A stretch of DNA of 64,000 bases from Actinomyces gerencseriae DSM 6844 (GCF_000429265.1 NZ_AUBN01000014.1:1-64000), one strand, 5' to 3'; counted from the first letter of the stretch, positions 7,655 through 16,670 are shown. A program made the numbers and translations. Notes: generated by a model not told the origin, from the sequence alone.

Positions 7655-8883
7655 GGGGTCTCCTTCCGCTGATACAGGGCCAGCACCGCACGGGCGGTGG
7701 CATCGTCGATGACGAGGTCGGTGGCCACGTGCGCGCGCAGCGCCGCGAGACAGGCCCGGACCTTGCCGGTGCCCGCCACGACGCACAGTCTGCGCGGAAT
7801 GCGCGCCAGCCGGGCAGGCGTGGGACCGGTGGCGCGGGCATTGAGGTCGATGTCACCCCAGGTGCCATCGGCCCGCAGCAGGACGGTGCACACGTCCCCG
7901 ACGACGCCCTCGCGCCGGGCGACGGCGAGATCGGCCCGGCTGAGGTGCCCACCGGCGTAGACCTGACTGGGCAGGGCGCCCGAGCCGGTCTCCAGGGTGC
8001 CCACGCCGAAGACGGCGAGACGCGCGGCGGCCGCCACCGCCAGGACCCGCTTGATCGAACGCTCCGACCACATGGCCCGACGGGTGCCGGCCCGGTCGAA
8101 GAAGGCCGGCACTGGGAAGCCGATCGTGCGCGCCCCCAGGGAGGACCCCATCCGCGACAGCATCCGACCGGCCGAGGGCCCCTCGTGCACGGGGTCCGAG
8201 GAGCCGTTGAGCTGAACGATGGTCAGCCCCGGGATGCGCCTGGTCGGCAGCGCCGCCGCCACCTCGCTCATGGTCGTCCCCCAGGCCGAGCCGACGACGA
8301 GCCCCGCGTCATCGTCCTCATCACGCCCGTCAGGACCGACGGCGCCGTTGGTACTGCCAGGGCCACCAGCACCGTCGGAGTCGCCGGCGCCGTCAGGGCC
8401 GCGGGCCTCCGTGAGCCCGCCGGCCAGCTCGACGAAACGGGAGGCGGCGACAGCGGCCACCTGCTGGAGGCGATGGATCTCCGTGGTGCCCTCGCGCACG
8501 GGCACGATATGCGCGCGCACTCCGAACTCGGCCTCGAAACGCGCCTCCGGACCGCCCGCTCCCCCGGGATGGACCAGCTCGATGCGCACGATCCCCTTCC
8601 GTCGGGCCCGGGCGAGCAGGCGCGAGACCGTCGAGCGCGAGCAGCGCAGATGACGGGCGATGACCTCCATGGTCTCGGCCTGGACGTAGTACATGGAGGC
8701 GGCCTCGAAGACCCGCTGATCCTCGGTGGCCGCGCGCGCCCGCGGGGGCTCGTTCCCGTCCCGCCGCGCGCCCGCGAGGGCGTCGACACAGGCCGCGCCC
8801 GCGCGCACGGACTCGTCCGCCGACGTCCCGGCCCTCGGCGGCCGGGGCCGGGCCCCCTGCGACGACTGCGACTCGCCCATCAT
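7651..8883 (-). CDS. SorC/DeoR-type sugar-binding transcriptional regulator
   Basis: About 410 residues. An N-terminal disordered stretch of roughly 55 residues precedes the helix-turn-helix (ETMEVIARHLRCSRSTVSRL), then the C-terminal effector domain with LVVGSAWGTTMSEVA, GSSDPVHEGPS and CTVLLRADGTWGDI. SorC regulators bind phosphorylated sugars or polyols and act as tetramers. A Gly/Asp-rich insertion of about 40 residues (GPDGAGDSDGAGGPGSTNGA) interrupts the effector domain. I chose ATG 8883 because GAGGGGAGGGGAG precedes it; an upstream GTG at 8910 lacks a ribosome site. It is divergent from glpD, so glycerol-3-phosphate genes are its likely targets. Confidence 0.8.
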   Translation of the reverse strand: MMGESQSSQGARPRPPRAGTSADESVRAGAACVDALAGARRDGNEPPRARAATEDQRVFEAASMYYVQAETMEVIARHLRCSRSTVSRLLARARRKGIVRIELVHPGGAGGPEARFEAEFGVRAHIVPVREGTTEIHRLQQVAAVAASRFVELAGGLTEARGPDGAGDSDGAGGPGSTNGAVGPDGRDEDDDAGLVVGSAWGTTMSEVAAALPTRRIPGLTIVQLNGSSDPVHEGPSAGRMLSRMGSSLGARTIGFPVPAFFDRAGTRRAMWSERSIKRVLAVAAAARLAVFGVGTLETGSGALPSQVYAGGHLSRADLAVARREGVVGDVCTVLLRADGTWGDIDLNARATGPTPARLARIPRRLCVVAGTGKVRACLAALRAHVATDLVIDDATARAVLALYQRKETP

Positions 8884-9049
8884 CTCCCCTCCCCTCGTCG
8901 GGGTGTGCACATTCGTGCACGCGCCTTGCTCATCATCTCATCAATCGATGATCCTGAACCCGGGAGTCCGTCGTCGGACGAGTGCAGGCGCATGCAGACG
9001 TGACGGACGCAGACGAATGACAGCCGAATACAGACGAAGGAGTCCGCAT
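8884..9049. promoter_or_regulatory. Divergent SorC regulator / glpD control region with palindrome
   Basis: GTGCAC-ATTC-GTGCAC at 8905-8920 is a perfect 6-4-6 palindrome and the most obvious operator candidate, presumably for the adjacent SorC-type regulator. An imperfect ATCATCTCATCAATCGATGAT lies at about 8931-8951. The glpD ribosome site GAAGGAG is at about 9037-9043. No confident -35/-10 pair was assigned. Confidence 0.5.
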
Positions 9050-10807
9050 ATGAGCGCGTCCACCGCCTCGGAGACCGCCGCCCTCACAGCGCTCACGCGC
9101 GAGCAGCGCGCCACCGCCCTGGAGGCCATGAGCGGGCGGGACGGCGGAGACGATCTCGACGTCCTCGTCGTCGGCGGCGGCATCACCGGGGCCGGCATCG
9201 CCCTGGACGCCGCGGCGCGCGGTCTGCGCACCGGCGTGGTCGAGATGGGCGACTGGGCCTCGGGAACCTCCGCATGGTCGTCCAAGCTCGTTCACGGCGG
9301 TCTGCGCTACCTCTACCAGCTCGACGTCGCCCTGGTCCGCGAGGCCCTGGCCGAACGCGGCCGCCTGCTGGAGACCACCGCCCCGCACCTGGTCAAGGCC
9401 CAGCCCTTCCTGTGGCCTCTCAAGCATCACTACGAGCGCTCCTACTCGGCAGTGGGCGTGGGCATGTACGACGCCCTGGCCCTCGCCGGCGCCCGGGGTC
9501 ACCGGAGCGTCCCGTTCCAGAGGCACCTGGGACGTCGGGGCGCGCACGCACTCGCCCCGGCTCTCGAGCCCTCGAAGATGGTCGGCGCGATCCGCTTCTA
9601 CGACGCCCGCGTCGATGACGCGCGCCTCGTCATCGACCTCATCCGCACCGCGGTCGGTCTGGGGGCGCTCGCCGCCTGCCGCACCAAGGTGACCGGCTTC
9701 CTCAGGAGCGCCCACGGCGCCGTCACCGGCGCGACCGTCATCGATATCGAGACCGGCACCACCCACGAGATCCGTGCCGCCCGCACGATCAACGCCACCG
9801 GCGTGTGGACCGAGGCCACCCAGGACCTGGCCGCCGACGCGGGGGGCCTCGAGGTGCTCGCCTCCAAGGGCATCCACATCGTCGTCCCGAAGGACGCCAT
9901 CGACGCCGAGGCCGGGATCTTCCTGCGCACCGAGAAGTCCGTCCTGTTCATCATCCCGTGGCCGCGCTACTGGGTCATCGGCACCACCGACACCCCGTGG
10001 TCCCAGGACTCCGCCAAGCCGGTGGCCACGGCCGCCGACATCGACTACGTTTTGGACCACGCCAACGAGGTGCTGTCCCGACCCCTGAGCCGCGACGACA
10101 TCATCGGCGTCTACGCGGGCCTGCGCCCCCTGATCCAGCCCCGGCTCAAGCCCGGCGCCGACCGCCGGCAGACCGCCAGCACGAAGGTCTCCCGCGAGCA
10201 TACGGTCACGCGCGTGGCACCCGGGCTGACGGCGATCGCCGGAGGCAAGCTGACCACCTACCGCGTCATGGCCCGCGACGCCGTCGACCACGCCCTGGGC
10301 GAGGCCCTGGCCCACGCCCACCCCTGCGCGACGGGCGACCTGCCGCTGGTGGGCGCCGCCGGCTATCGCGCCCTGGCGGCACGAGCGGGCGATATCGCCC
10401 GCGAGCGCGGATGGACCCTGGCGCGGGTCACCCACCTGCTGGACCGCTACGGGGACGAGCTCCCGGCGCTGCTGGCCTCCATCGACGCCGATCCCTCCCT
10501 GGCCCGGCCCCTGGACGGGGCGCCCGCCTTCCTGCGCGCCGAGGTCGCCTGGGCCGTCACCCACGAGGGCGCGGCCCACCTCGACGACGTCCTGCTGCGA
10601 CGCGTGCGCCTGGACATCGAGCGCCGGGACCACGGGCTGGCCCCCGCCACCGAGGTCCTGGAGGTGATGGCGCCGCTGCTGGGATGGTCCGACGCCGACG
10701 TCGAGGCCGAGCGGGCGGCCTACGCCGAGCGGGTCGCCGAGATCGCGGCGGCCGAGGAGGAAGTCGACGACGCCGCCGCGGTCTCCCACCTGACCCGTGC
10801 GATCTGA
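9050..10807 (+). CDS. glpD: FAD-dependent glycerol-3-phosphate dehydrogenase
   Basis: A 585-residue flavoprotein that oxidises sn-glycerol 3-phosphate to dihydroxyacetone phosphate and passes electrons to the quinone pool at the membrane. The FAD dinucleotide fold is VLVVGGGITGAGIALDAAAR at about residues 38-57. Other family marks are SSKLVHGGLRYL, ERSYSAVGVGMYDALA, VGAIRFYDARVDDARL, the late YAGLRPLIQP and GGKLTTYR. A C-terminal helical domain follows. The start ATG follows CGAAGGAG, while the open frame extends upstream without support. It is divergent from the SorC regulator and is followed by glpK, with mirror repeat array II between them. Confidence 0.95.
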   Translation: MSASTASETAALTALTREQRATALEAMSGRDGGDDLDVLVVGGGITGAGIALDAAARGLRTGVVEMGDWASGTSAWSSKLVHGGLRYLYQLDVALVREALAERGRLLETTAPHLVKAQPFLWPLKHHYERSYSAVGVGMYDALALAGARGHRSVPFQRHLGRRGAHALAPALEPSKMVGAIRFYDARVDDARLVIDLIRTAVGLGALAACRTKVTGFLRSAHGAVTGATVIDIETGTTHEIRAARTINATGVWTEATQDLAADAGGLEVLASKGIHIVVPKDAIDAEAGIFLRTEKSVLFIIPWPRYWVIGTTDTPWSQDSAKPVATAADIDYVLDHANEVLSRPLSRDDIIGVYAGLRPLIQPRLKPGADRRQTASTKVSREHTVTRVAPGLTAIAGGKLTTYRVMARDAVDHALGEALAHAHPCATGDLPLVGAAGYRALAARAGDIARERGWTLARVTHLLDRYGDELPALLASIDADPSLARPLDGAPAFLRAEVAWAVTHEGAAHLDDVLLRRVRLDIERRDHGLAPATEVLEVMAPLLGWSDADVEAERAAYAERVAEIAAAEEEVDDAAAVSHLTRAI

Positions 10808-11388
10808 AACCGGTTCCTCGTGTCCGGGATGCGGTGGGTGAGGTGTATGCGGCTGCTCGGGCCTTTTCTCATCGGGGCCGTCGGGGTGCTGGTCGACGGT
10901 CCCGGGTCGGGCGCGGGCGCCGGCACCCGCATGAGTCCTGCTGCGTCCCATAGGCCCCGCAGCCCCGTGCCGCGGCCTCGGAGCCCGGAGCGCCGGGGAG
11001 CGCGCACCGCTTCGTCGCCGTGCGCCACCGGCCCCGCACGGTCGTACGCGGTCCGGCGCGGTCGTATGTAAAGCCGCGTGGTCGTACTCTCGGTGCACGC
11101 GGTCGTACGCAACTCCGCGTGGTCGTACCTTAGAGGGGCTCTAAGGTACGACCACGCGCCCCCCGGGTACGACCACGCAGGACCCCGGGTACGACCACGC
11201 AGGACCCCGGGTACGACCACGCAGGACCCCGAGACGCCGAACCACCGGCACCCGCCCACCCCGACCGCGCCCTCGCACACGAAGAACCCTGAAACTCACC
11301 GATACTTGACACGGGTCCACGGGCACGAGGCCGCGACCGCCCCTGCCTCCGCCCCACATCTCACAGCGCCGCTCAGAAAGGGCTCCCC
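10808..11388. other. 580-bp glpD-glpK intergenic region, noncoding
   Basis: No credible gene is seen. The right two-thirds carries mirror repeat array II; the ribosome site GAAAGGG for glpK is at its end. The spacing leaves open whether glpK has its own promoter. Confidence 0.6.
11041..11217. repeat. Mirror-symmetric 20-bp repeat array II with perfect 15-bp hairpin
   Basis: GTCGTAC-type cores at 11041, 11061 (GTCGTAT), 11081, 11102 and 11122 face GTACGAC cores at 11147, 11167, 11189 and 11211. Each inner pair is equidistant from about 11137.5. The central hairpin is perfect: GGTCGTACCTTAGAG at 11121-11135, loop GGG, CTCTAAGGTACGACC at 11139-11153. Spacing is 20-22 bp. A transcript from either strand would fold into one long bulged stem. 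Confidence 0.88.
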
Positions 11389-13029
11389 ATGACCGAGAAG
11401 ACCCACGTCCTGGCCATCGACCAGGGCACGACCTCCTCTCGCGCCATCCTGTTCGATCACGACGGCCGGATCGCCGCCGTCGATCAGAAGGAGCACGCCC
11501 AGATCCTCCCGCGCGCCGGATGGGTCGAGCACGACGCCATGGAGATCTGGCGCAACGTGCGCTCGGTCGTGGCCGGAGTCCTGTCGAAGGCCGAGATCAA
11601 TCGCCACGAGATCGCCTCTGTGGGCATCACCAACCAGCGGGAGAGCGTCGTCGTATGGGACAGGGCCACCGGCGAGCCCGTCCACAACGTGATCGTGTGG
11701 CAGGACACCCGCACCCGGAGGATCTGCGACCGGCTGGCGGCCGCCGCCCCCGACGCCGCCAGCAGCCCCGGATCGTCTGCCCCCTTCCGGGCGGGCCACC
11801 GCACCGCCCCCGACGCCGCCAGCACCCCCGGCGCCGCGAGCGCACCGGGCGGCGCCGACTACGACCGCTACAGGGACCGCGTGGGCCTGGGGCTGACCAC
11901 CTACTTCGCCGGCCCGAAGGTCGCGTGGGTGCTGGAGAACGTCGAGGGCGCCCGCGAGCGCGCCGAGGCCGGCGAGCTCCTCATGGGCACGATGGACACC
12001 TGGGTGCTGTGGAACCTGACCGGCGGCGTCGACGGCGGCGTGCACGCCACGGATGTCACCAACGCCTCGCGCACCATGCTCATGAACATCGACACCCTGG
12101 ACTGGAACGAGGGGATCTGCGCCGACATGGGGATCCCCGCCTCCATGCTCCCCGAGATCCGCCCCTCCTCGGGCGTCTTCGGCTACGGCCGCAAGAACGG
12201 ACTGCTCATCGACACACCGGTCGCCGGGATCCTGGGGGACCAGCAGGCGGCGACCTTCGGGCAGGCCTGCTTCGAGGTGGGCCAGGTCAAGAACACCTAC
12301 GGCACCGGTTGCTTCATGCTCATGAACACCGGCGCGACCCCGGTGCGGAGCCGCAACGGCCTGCTGACGACCGTGTGCTACCAGATCGAGGGCCGGGCCC
12401 CCGTCTACGCCCTGGAGGGCTCGATCGCGGTGGCCGGCTCGCTGGTGCAGTGGCTGCGGGACAACCTCGGCATCATCACCGAGTCCCAGGAGGTCGAGAC
12501 GCTGGCCCGCTCCGTGGACGACAACGGCGGCGCCTACTTCGTGCCCGCCTTCTCCGGGCTCTTCGCCCCGCACTGGCGGCCTGACGCGCGCGGCGCCCTG
12601 GTGGGGCTGACGCGCTACGTCAACAAGGGCCACATCGCCCGCGCCGTGGAGGAGGCGACGGCCTTCCAGACCCGCGAGGTGCTGGAGGCCATGAACCGGG
12701 ACGCCGGGCCGTCCGGCGCGCCCCTCCGGGAGCTCAAGGTCGATGGCGGCATGACCCGCGACGAGCTGCTCATGCAGTTCCAGGCCGATCAGATCGGCGT
12801 CCCGGTGGTGCGCCCGCGGGTGACTGAGACCACAGCGCTCGGCGCCGCCTATGCCGCCGGCATCGCGGTCGGCTTCTGGTCGGGCACGCGCGACGTCGTC
12901 GAGAACTGGGCGGAGGGCCGCCGTTGGGAGCCCGCCATGAACGGCGCCGAGCGCGAGCGCCTATTCCGCAACTGGAGGAAGGCCGTAACGCGTACCCTGG
13001 AGTGGGTCGACGACGACGTCGTCGAGTAG
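11389..13029 (+). CDS. glpK: Glycerol kinase
   Basis: A 546-residue FGGY-family kinase that phosphorylates glycerol to sn-glycerol 3-phosphate, the substrate of the upstream GlpD. Family marks are [16 protein letters not shown] at the N-terminus (ATP-binding Asp and Thr), [66 protein letters not shown] and [17 protein letters not shown]. The usual length is near 500. The excess is an Ala/Pro/Ser-rich insertion at about residues 117-158 that includes a 60-bp-spaced direct repeat. The start has GAAAGGG upstream. Confidence 0.95.
   Translation: MTEKTHVLAIDQGTTSSRAILFDHDGRIAAVDQKEHAQILPRAGWVEHDAMEIWRNVRSVVAGVLSKAEINRHEIASVGITNQRESVVVWDRATGEPVHNVIVWQDTRTRRICDRLAAAAPDAASSPGSSAPFRAGHRTAPDAASTPGAASAPGGADYDRYRDRVGLGLTTYFAGPKVAWVLENVEGARERAEAGELLMGTMDTWVLWNLTGGVDGGVHATDVTNASRTMLMNIDTLDWNEGICADMGIPASMLPEIRPSSGVFGYGRKNGLLIDTPVAGILGDQQAATFGQACFEVGQVKNTYGTGCFMLMNTGATPVRSRNGLLTTVCYQIEGRAPVYALEGSIAVAGSLVQWLRDNLGIITESQEVETLARSVDDNGGAYFVPAFSGLFAPHWRPDARGALVGLTRYVNKGHIARAVEEATAFQTREVLEAMNRDAGPSGAPLRELKVDGGMTRDELLMQFQADQIGVPVVRPRVTETTALGAAYAAGIAVGFWSGTRDVVENWAEGRRWEPAMNGAERERLFRNWRKAVTRTLEWVDDDVVE
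11743..11830. repeat. In-frame direct repeat inside glpK, 60-bp spacing
   Basis: CCGCCCCCGACGCCGCCAGC occurs at 11744 and again 60 bp later, both within the glpK reading frame. The repeats encode APDAASSPG and APDAASTPG in the low-complexity insertion. Confidence 0.75.
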
Positions 13030-13130
13030 CCTCTTAGTCGTCCCCGCACGACTTGTCACCAGCGAGTCGGCACGATCCGCACTCCGGTGCCGGTCCGCGG
13101 GGCGCAAGCTGCCGAAGGCGAGGAGAAACA

Positions 13131-13943
13131 ATGGAGCCGGTACAGATCGTGAGCGCGCTGCGCAAGCACGCACCGCTCGCACTGGCGCACATCATCCTGG
13201 GCGCCATCATCGGGCTCACCATCGCGCTGCTCAGCCCACCGGTCTACTCCTCCCAGGCCAAGGCGCTCGTGGCGGCCGAAGGCGGTGACGGGACCCGCTC
13301 GGTGTCCTCGGCGTCGTCGGTGATCACGACCATCATGCCCACTCTGGTGGAGATCGGGACGTCCCAGTCAGTCGTGGACCAGGTCGCCGCCTCCACCGGG
13401 ATCGAGCGGAGCAAGGTGGCCGGCGCGGTCACGCTGTCGACCCCGACGAGCAGTCTCATCATCGATGTCACGGCGCGGGCGTCCTCGCCGCAGGAGGCGC
13501 AGGCCATCGCCCAGGGGGAGGTCAACGCCCTGCGCGACGCCGTCAGTGAGATGTCGATCCAGAAGGAGGAGGTCACTCTGACGCTGAGCGACCTCGACCG
13601 CGCCTCGCTGCCGACCTCGCCGTCGGGCCCCTCGCGCACCCGCTACGCCCTCGTCGGGGCGGTCGCCGGGGCGATTCTCGGTGTGGTGACCGCCCTGCTC
13701 ATGAGCAAGCTGAGTCCGGCCGCCGCGCAGGAGAATGCACGAGGTGTGACCGACGACACCAATGATCTGGGTCTTGCCGTGGTCACCGACATCGGTGGCG
13801 TGTCGGGCGCCGCGGGAGTCGGCCGGGCCGGCGTCGTAGGCCCGGCCAGGGTCGGCCGCCGCGCGAGCGGCGCACCACCGACCATGCCGTTGAGCTATCA
13901 CCCGACCGGATCCGGGGGCTCACCGTCCGCGCCGTTGACGTGA
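13131..13943 (+). CDS. Wzz-type polysaccharide chain-length/co-polymerase protein
   Basis: A 270-residue membrane protein with a transmembrane helix at about residues 18-37 (LALAHIILGAIIGLTIALL), a periplasm-side domain of about 140 residues, and a second helix at about 183-203 (ALVGAVAGAILGVVTALLM). This is the Wzz/polysaccharide co-polymerase layout that sets polymer length in Wzy-dependent synthesis. No cytoplasmic BY-kinase domain is attached or adjacent; the C-terminal tail is Gly/Pro-rich. The ATG at 13131 has GGCGAGGAG upstream. It opens the polysaccharide locus, and its stop overlaps the next start (GTGA). Confidence 0.75.
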   Translation: MEPVQIVSALRKHAPLALAHIILGAIIGLTIALLSPPVYSSQAKALVAAEGGDGTRSVSSASSVITTIMPTLVEIGTSQSVVDQVAASTGIERSKVAGAVTLSTPTSSLIIDVTARASSPQEAQAIAQGEVNALRDAVSEMSIQKEEVTLTLSDLDRASLPTSPSGPSRTRYALVGAVAGAILGVVTALLMSKLSPAAAQENARGVTDDTNDLGLAVVTDIGGVSGAAGVGRAGVVGPARVGRRASGAPPTMPLSYHPTGSGGSPSAPLT

Positions 13944-15346
13944 GGGACGGACTCCCCTTCCCCTCGCCTCCCTCCGAGGGCATCACGGCCGCCGCCGCCG
14001 CGTCGGCGATCAGCGCCGCGCCCGCCGCGGGTCCCGCGGATGCCGGCGAGCGCATGGGCGCTGCGGGATCCGCCCCCGCAACGGGCCCGCCCGGTACCGC
14101 GGGATCGCCGACCGCCTCCCGGTGGGCCTGGGAGCCGCCGTTGGCCGCGGTCCTGCTCGTACTGGTGGGCTGGCGCACCGAGATCGCCGGCGGACTGCTC
14201 ATCAGCGACTGCGCGGCACTGGCGGCCCTGCCCGTGACGTGGTCCGCCGTGCGCCGTTCACGGCGCTTCGCGCTCCTGCTCATGCTCGCCCTGTTGGCAG
14301 CCGCTACCGGGTGGGCGCTCTCGCTGGCGGCCTACGAGCGCTTCATCGTCGTCTCCTCCATCCAGCGCTCGCAGCTGCTCCTGGCCGTGGGCCTGCCCGC
14401 CGCCGTCGCGGCCTTCGCCTGGGGACGCGAGCGGCTCGGTCTTGAGGGCGCTGCGATCGCCCTGGGCATCGGCATGATTCTGAGCAACCTCCACTTCCTG
14501 CGGTCTTCGGACAACCCGTGGAAGTTCGGACTGGGCGCCCCCGTGAGCATCGTGACGCTGGCCATCGCCTGCCGATTCGGACGCGGCGCGCAGCTCGTCA
14601 CCGCGGCGGTCCTGGGCGGCCTCTACCTGGTCCACGACTCCCGCGCCGCCACCGGCATGCTCATGCTCATCGTCGCCCTGCTGATTCTGCAGATCGTCTC
14701 GGCCAAGCTCACCATCACCGCGCCGTCGCCGGCTCGCATGCGCGCCCGCCAGATCCTGCTGCTGGTCGGCCTGACGTGCGCGGCAACACTGGCGGTCGTC
14801 GCCGCCTCCCTCGCGGGATACCTGGGGAAGGAGGTCCAGCAGCGCACCATGCTCCAGTCCCACGGGACCAACAACCTGATTCTCGCGGCGCGCCCCGAGC
14901 TGGGCGCCTCGTGGGAGCTGCTGACGCATCGGCCATGGGGGTACGGGGCCGGGGTCCAGCCCCGCTACGAGGACGTGCGCACCGCCATGCAGGGCATGGC
15001 CTCCTTGAACTACAACCCCGACAACGGCTATGTCCGCAACTACATGTTCGGGCACGGCTTCGAGCTGCACTCGGGACTCGTGGACGCCTGGATCGCCCTG
15101 TCGCTGCCCGGAGCAGCGCTCGTCGCGTTCGCGGTCTGGCTGGGGCTGCGCGCCCTGTGGGACAACCTGGGGACCGCGCATCTGAAGTCCTGGTTGCTCT
15201 TCGCGATGCTCTTCGTGCTCCTGAACACCGCGGTGGGCCCGCTGTCGGTCCTGCCGGCCTACTTCGTCCTCGGCGCGGGAGCGGCCCTGCACGCGGGCAA
15301 GGCCCCGCCCCCTCATCAGCCCTCCCGCCAGCGCATGTCGGCCTAG
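13940..15346 (+). CDS. O-antigen ligase/Wzy polymerase-like membrane protein
   Basis: A 468-residue polytopic membrane protein with about ten hydrophobic segments and a large extracellular loop (LGASWELLTHRPWGYGAGVQ to NPDNGYVRNYMFGHGFELHS) before the last helices. That loop position and the HG.ELHSG segment are typical of the Wzy_C/O-antigen ligase superfamily, which polymerises or ligates polyprenyl-linked repeat units. The first 55 residues are Ala/Gly/Pro-rich and cytoplasmic. The GTG start overlaps the upstream stop by 4 bp, so it is co-translated with the Wzz-like gene. Polymerase versus ligase cannot be decided from sequence. Confidence 0.75.
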   Translation: MRDGLPFPSPPSEGITAAAAASAISAAPAAGPADAGERMGAAGSAPATGPPGTAGSPTASRWAWEPPLAAVLLVLVGWRTEIAGGLLISDCAALAALPVTWSAVRRSRRFALLLMLALLAAATGWALSLAAYERFIVVSSIQRSQLLLAVGLPAAVAAFAWGRERLGLEGAAIALGIGMILSNLHFLRSSDNPWKFGLGAPVSIVTLAIACRFGRGAQLVTAAVLGGLYLVHDSRAATGMLMLIVALLILQIVSAKLTITAPSPARMRARQILLLVGLTCAATLAVVAASLAGYLGKEVQQRTMLQSHGTNNLILAARPELGASWELLTHRPWGYGAGVQPRYEDVRTAMQGMASLNYNPDNGYVRNYMFGHGFELHSGLVDAWIALSLPGAALVAFAVWLGLRALWDNLGTAHLKSWLLFAMLFVLLNTAVGPLSVLPAYFVLGAGAALHAGKAPPPHQPSRQRMSA

Positions 15347-15374
15347 GTCCGTCCCGGGCTCACCGCAATCGGCC

Positions 15375-15586
15375 GCCCCGTCCCCTCGCCCGCGCGAGGC
15401 GGTCTTCGCGGGGTCGGCGGCGAAGACGGCTGCGGACCCCGTCCCCTCGCCCGCGCGCCAGTCCTCCATACCCGGCGGCCCCGAACAGTCCTGGGACCCC
15501 GTCCCCTCGCCCGCGCGCCAGTCCTCCATACCCGGCGGCCCCGAACAGTCCTGGGACCCCGTCCCCTCGCCCGCGCGCGCCGGTCA
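15375..15586. repeat. 60-bp tandem repeat with CCCCGTCCCCTCGCCCGCGC
   Basis: Lines starting at about 15435, 15495 and 15555 repeat GACCCCGTCCCCTCGCCCGC followed by the same 40 bases (the third copy is partial). A diverged fourth copy of the GTCCCCTCGCCCGCGCG part is at about 15379. The array fills the gap between the convergent polymerase-like and glycosyltransferase genes. Confidence 0.85.
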
Positions 15587-15590
15587 TGAG

Positions 15591-16670
15591 TCAGTCCGGC
15601 CTGCCGTACTCCCGGTGGATCCCGCGCCCGACGGAGGCGGCCGCCATGCCCCGTCCACGGGCCACCAGACGCGCCCCGCGCGCCCGATGCACCAGCGACC
15701 CGCCGAGCAGTCCGACGCCCGCGCGCGCCGACCCGGCCACGACCCGTATGAGACCACCGCCCAGGGCCCGCGCACGGTCGACGGCGTGCAGACCCGGCCC
15801 CGCCAGGGCGAGCTCGACGCGCACCGCGGTGGCCGCATGGGTGCGCTGGCGGCGCAGAATCCAGTCCCGCCGCAGGCGGGCGGGCGGCACGTGATCGCGT
15901 ACGCGGGCGTCGTCGCACCACCGGATCTCCCCTCCCGCCGCCACGAGCCGTCGGGTGAACAGGGTGTCCTCCCCGCCCGTGGCGCCGAAGGCCTCGTCGA
16001 ACCGCAGGTCGTGCCCCCTCACGACGTCGAGGTCGAGCAGGAGGTTGTTGGTCGCGGCGACGGGCCGCACGGTGCCCGTCGGCCAGGTGCGCCGCTCGAA
16101 GAAGGCGCCCGCGCGCACCCACGCATCGGGTTCGATGTCATAGGCCGGCACGACGAGCCCGGCCACGGCAGCGGGCGTCGTGGCGTCGAAGACGGCCAGC
16201 AGCGCTGCGAGCCAGCCCGGCTCGGGCTCCTCGTCGTCGTCGATGAAGATCAGCAGCCTGCGGCCGGCGGCCTCATCCAGAGCCCGGTTGCGCACCGCGG
16301 CGACGCCGGGGCGCGTCTCGACCTCGTACCGCAGGCCCACCCCGTCGGGAGCCTCTGCGCACAACGCGGTCACGACCGAGCGCGCCGAGGCCGAGGGATC
16401 GTTGTCGATCACGAGCACCTCGACGGCGTCGAGGGCGTCCGAGGCGATCTCCGCGGTCTGAGCCAGCACCCCGCGCACGGCGCGCGCCACGGCATCGGGC
16501 CTGCGGTAGGTCGGAATGGCGATCGTCAGGCCCCCCGAGAGGACCGAGCGACCGGAACCCGGCCCGCCGGGGACGCCGGTGCCGCCGGATCCGCCGGAGC
16601 CGGGAGACCCGCCGGAGCCGCCGGAACCGTCGTGCGCACGGGGGATGCCGGAACCGCTCGCCGCGGTCAT
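15591..16670 (-). CDS. Family 2 glycosyltransferase
   Basis: A 359-residue GT-A fold glycosyltransferase. A Gly/Ser/Pro-rich N-terminal linker of about 40 residues precedes LTIAIPTYRRPDAVARAVRG. VLVIDNDPSASA, RNRALDEAAGRRLLIFIDDDE (DxD metal and nucleotide-sugar site) and a GGEDTLFTRRLVAAGG acceptor-side motif follow. The C-terminal arginine-rich part may contact the membrane. The ATG overlaps the stop of the upstream glycosyltransferase gene (ATGA), and the two are paralogous. It probably adds one sugar to the lipid-linked repeat unit; donor and acceptor are unknown. Confidence 0.85.
   Translation of the reverse strand: MTAASGSGIPRAHDGSGGSGGSPGSGGSGGTGVPGGPGSGRSVLSGGLTIAIPTYRRPDAVARAVRGVLAQTAEIASDALDAVEVLVIDNDPSASARSVVTALCAEAPDGVGLRYEVETRPGVAAVRNRALDEAAGRRLLIFIDDDEEPEPGWLAALLAVFDATTPAAVAGLVVPAYDIEPDAWVRAGAFFERRTWPTGTVRPVAATNNLLLDLDVVRGHDLRFDEAFGATGGEDTLFTRRLVAAGGEIRWCDDARVRDHVPPARLRRDWILRRQRTHAATAVRVELALAGPGLHAVDRARALGGGLIRVVAGSARAGVGLLGGSLVHRARGARLVARGRGMAAASVGRGIHREYGRPD

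Noticed and set aside
8884-8910. GTG 8910 as the start of the SorC regulator
   Set aside because: No ribosome site precedes it and it lies inside the palindrome; ATG 8883 has a strong purine-rich site.
8933-11098. Open frame of 721 codons on the minus strand opposite glpD
   Set aside because: Shadow of glpD and the mirror array; no recognisable motif, while glpD is full length.
11041-11217. Possible CRISPR array
   Set aside because: Units are only 20-22 bp with a 7-bp core, spacers are 13 bp, and orientation flips at the centre; no cas genes nearby.
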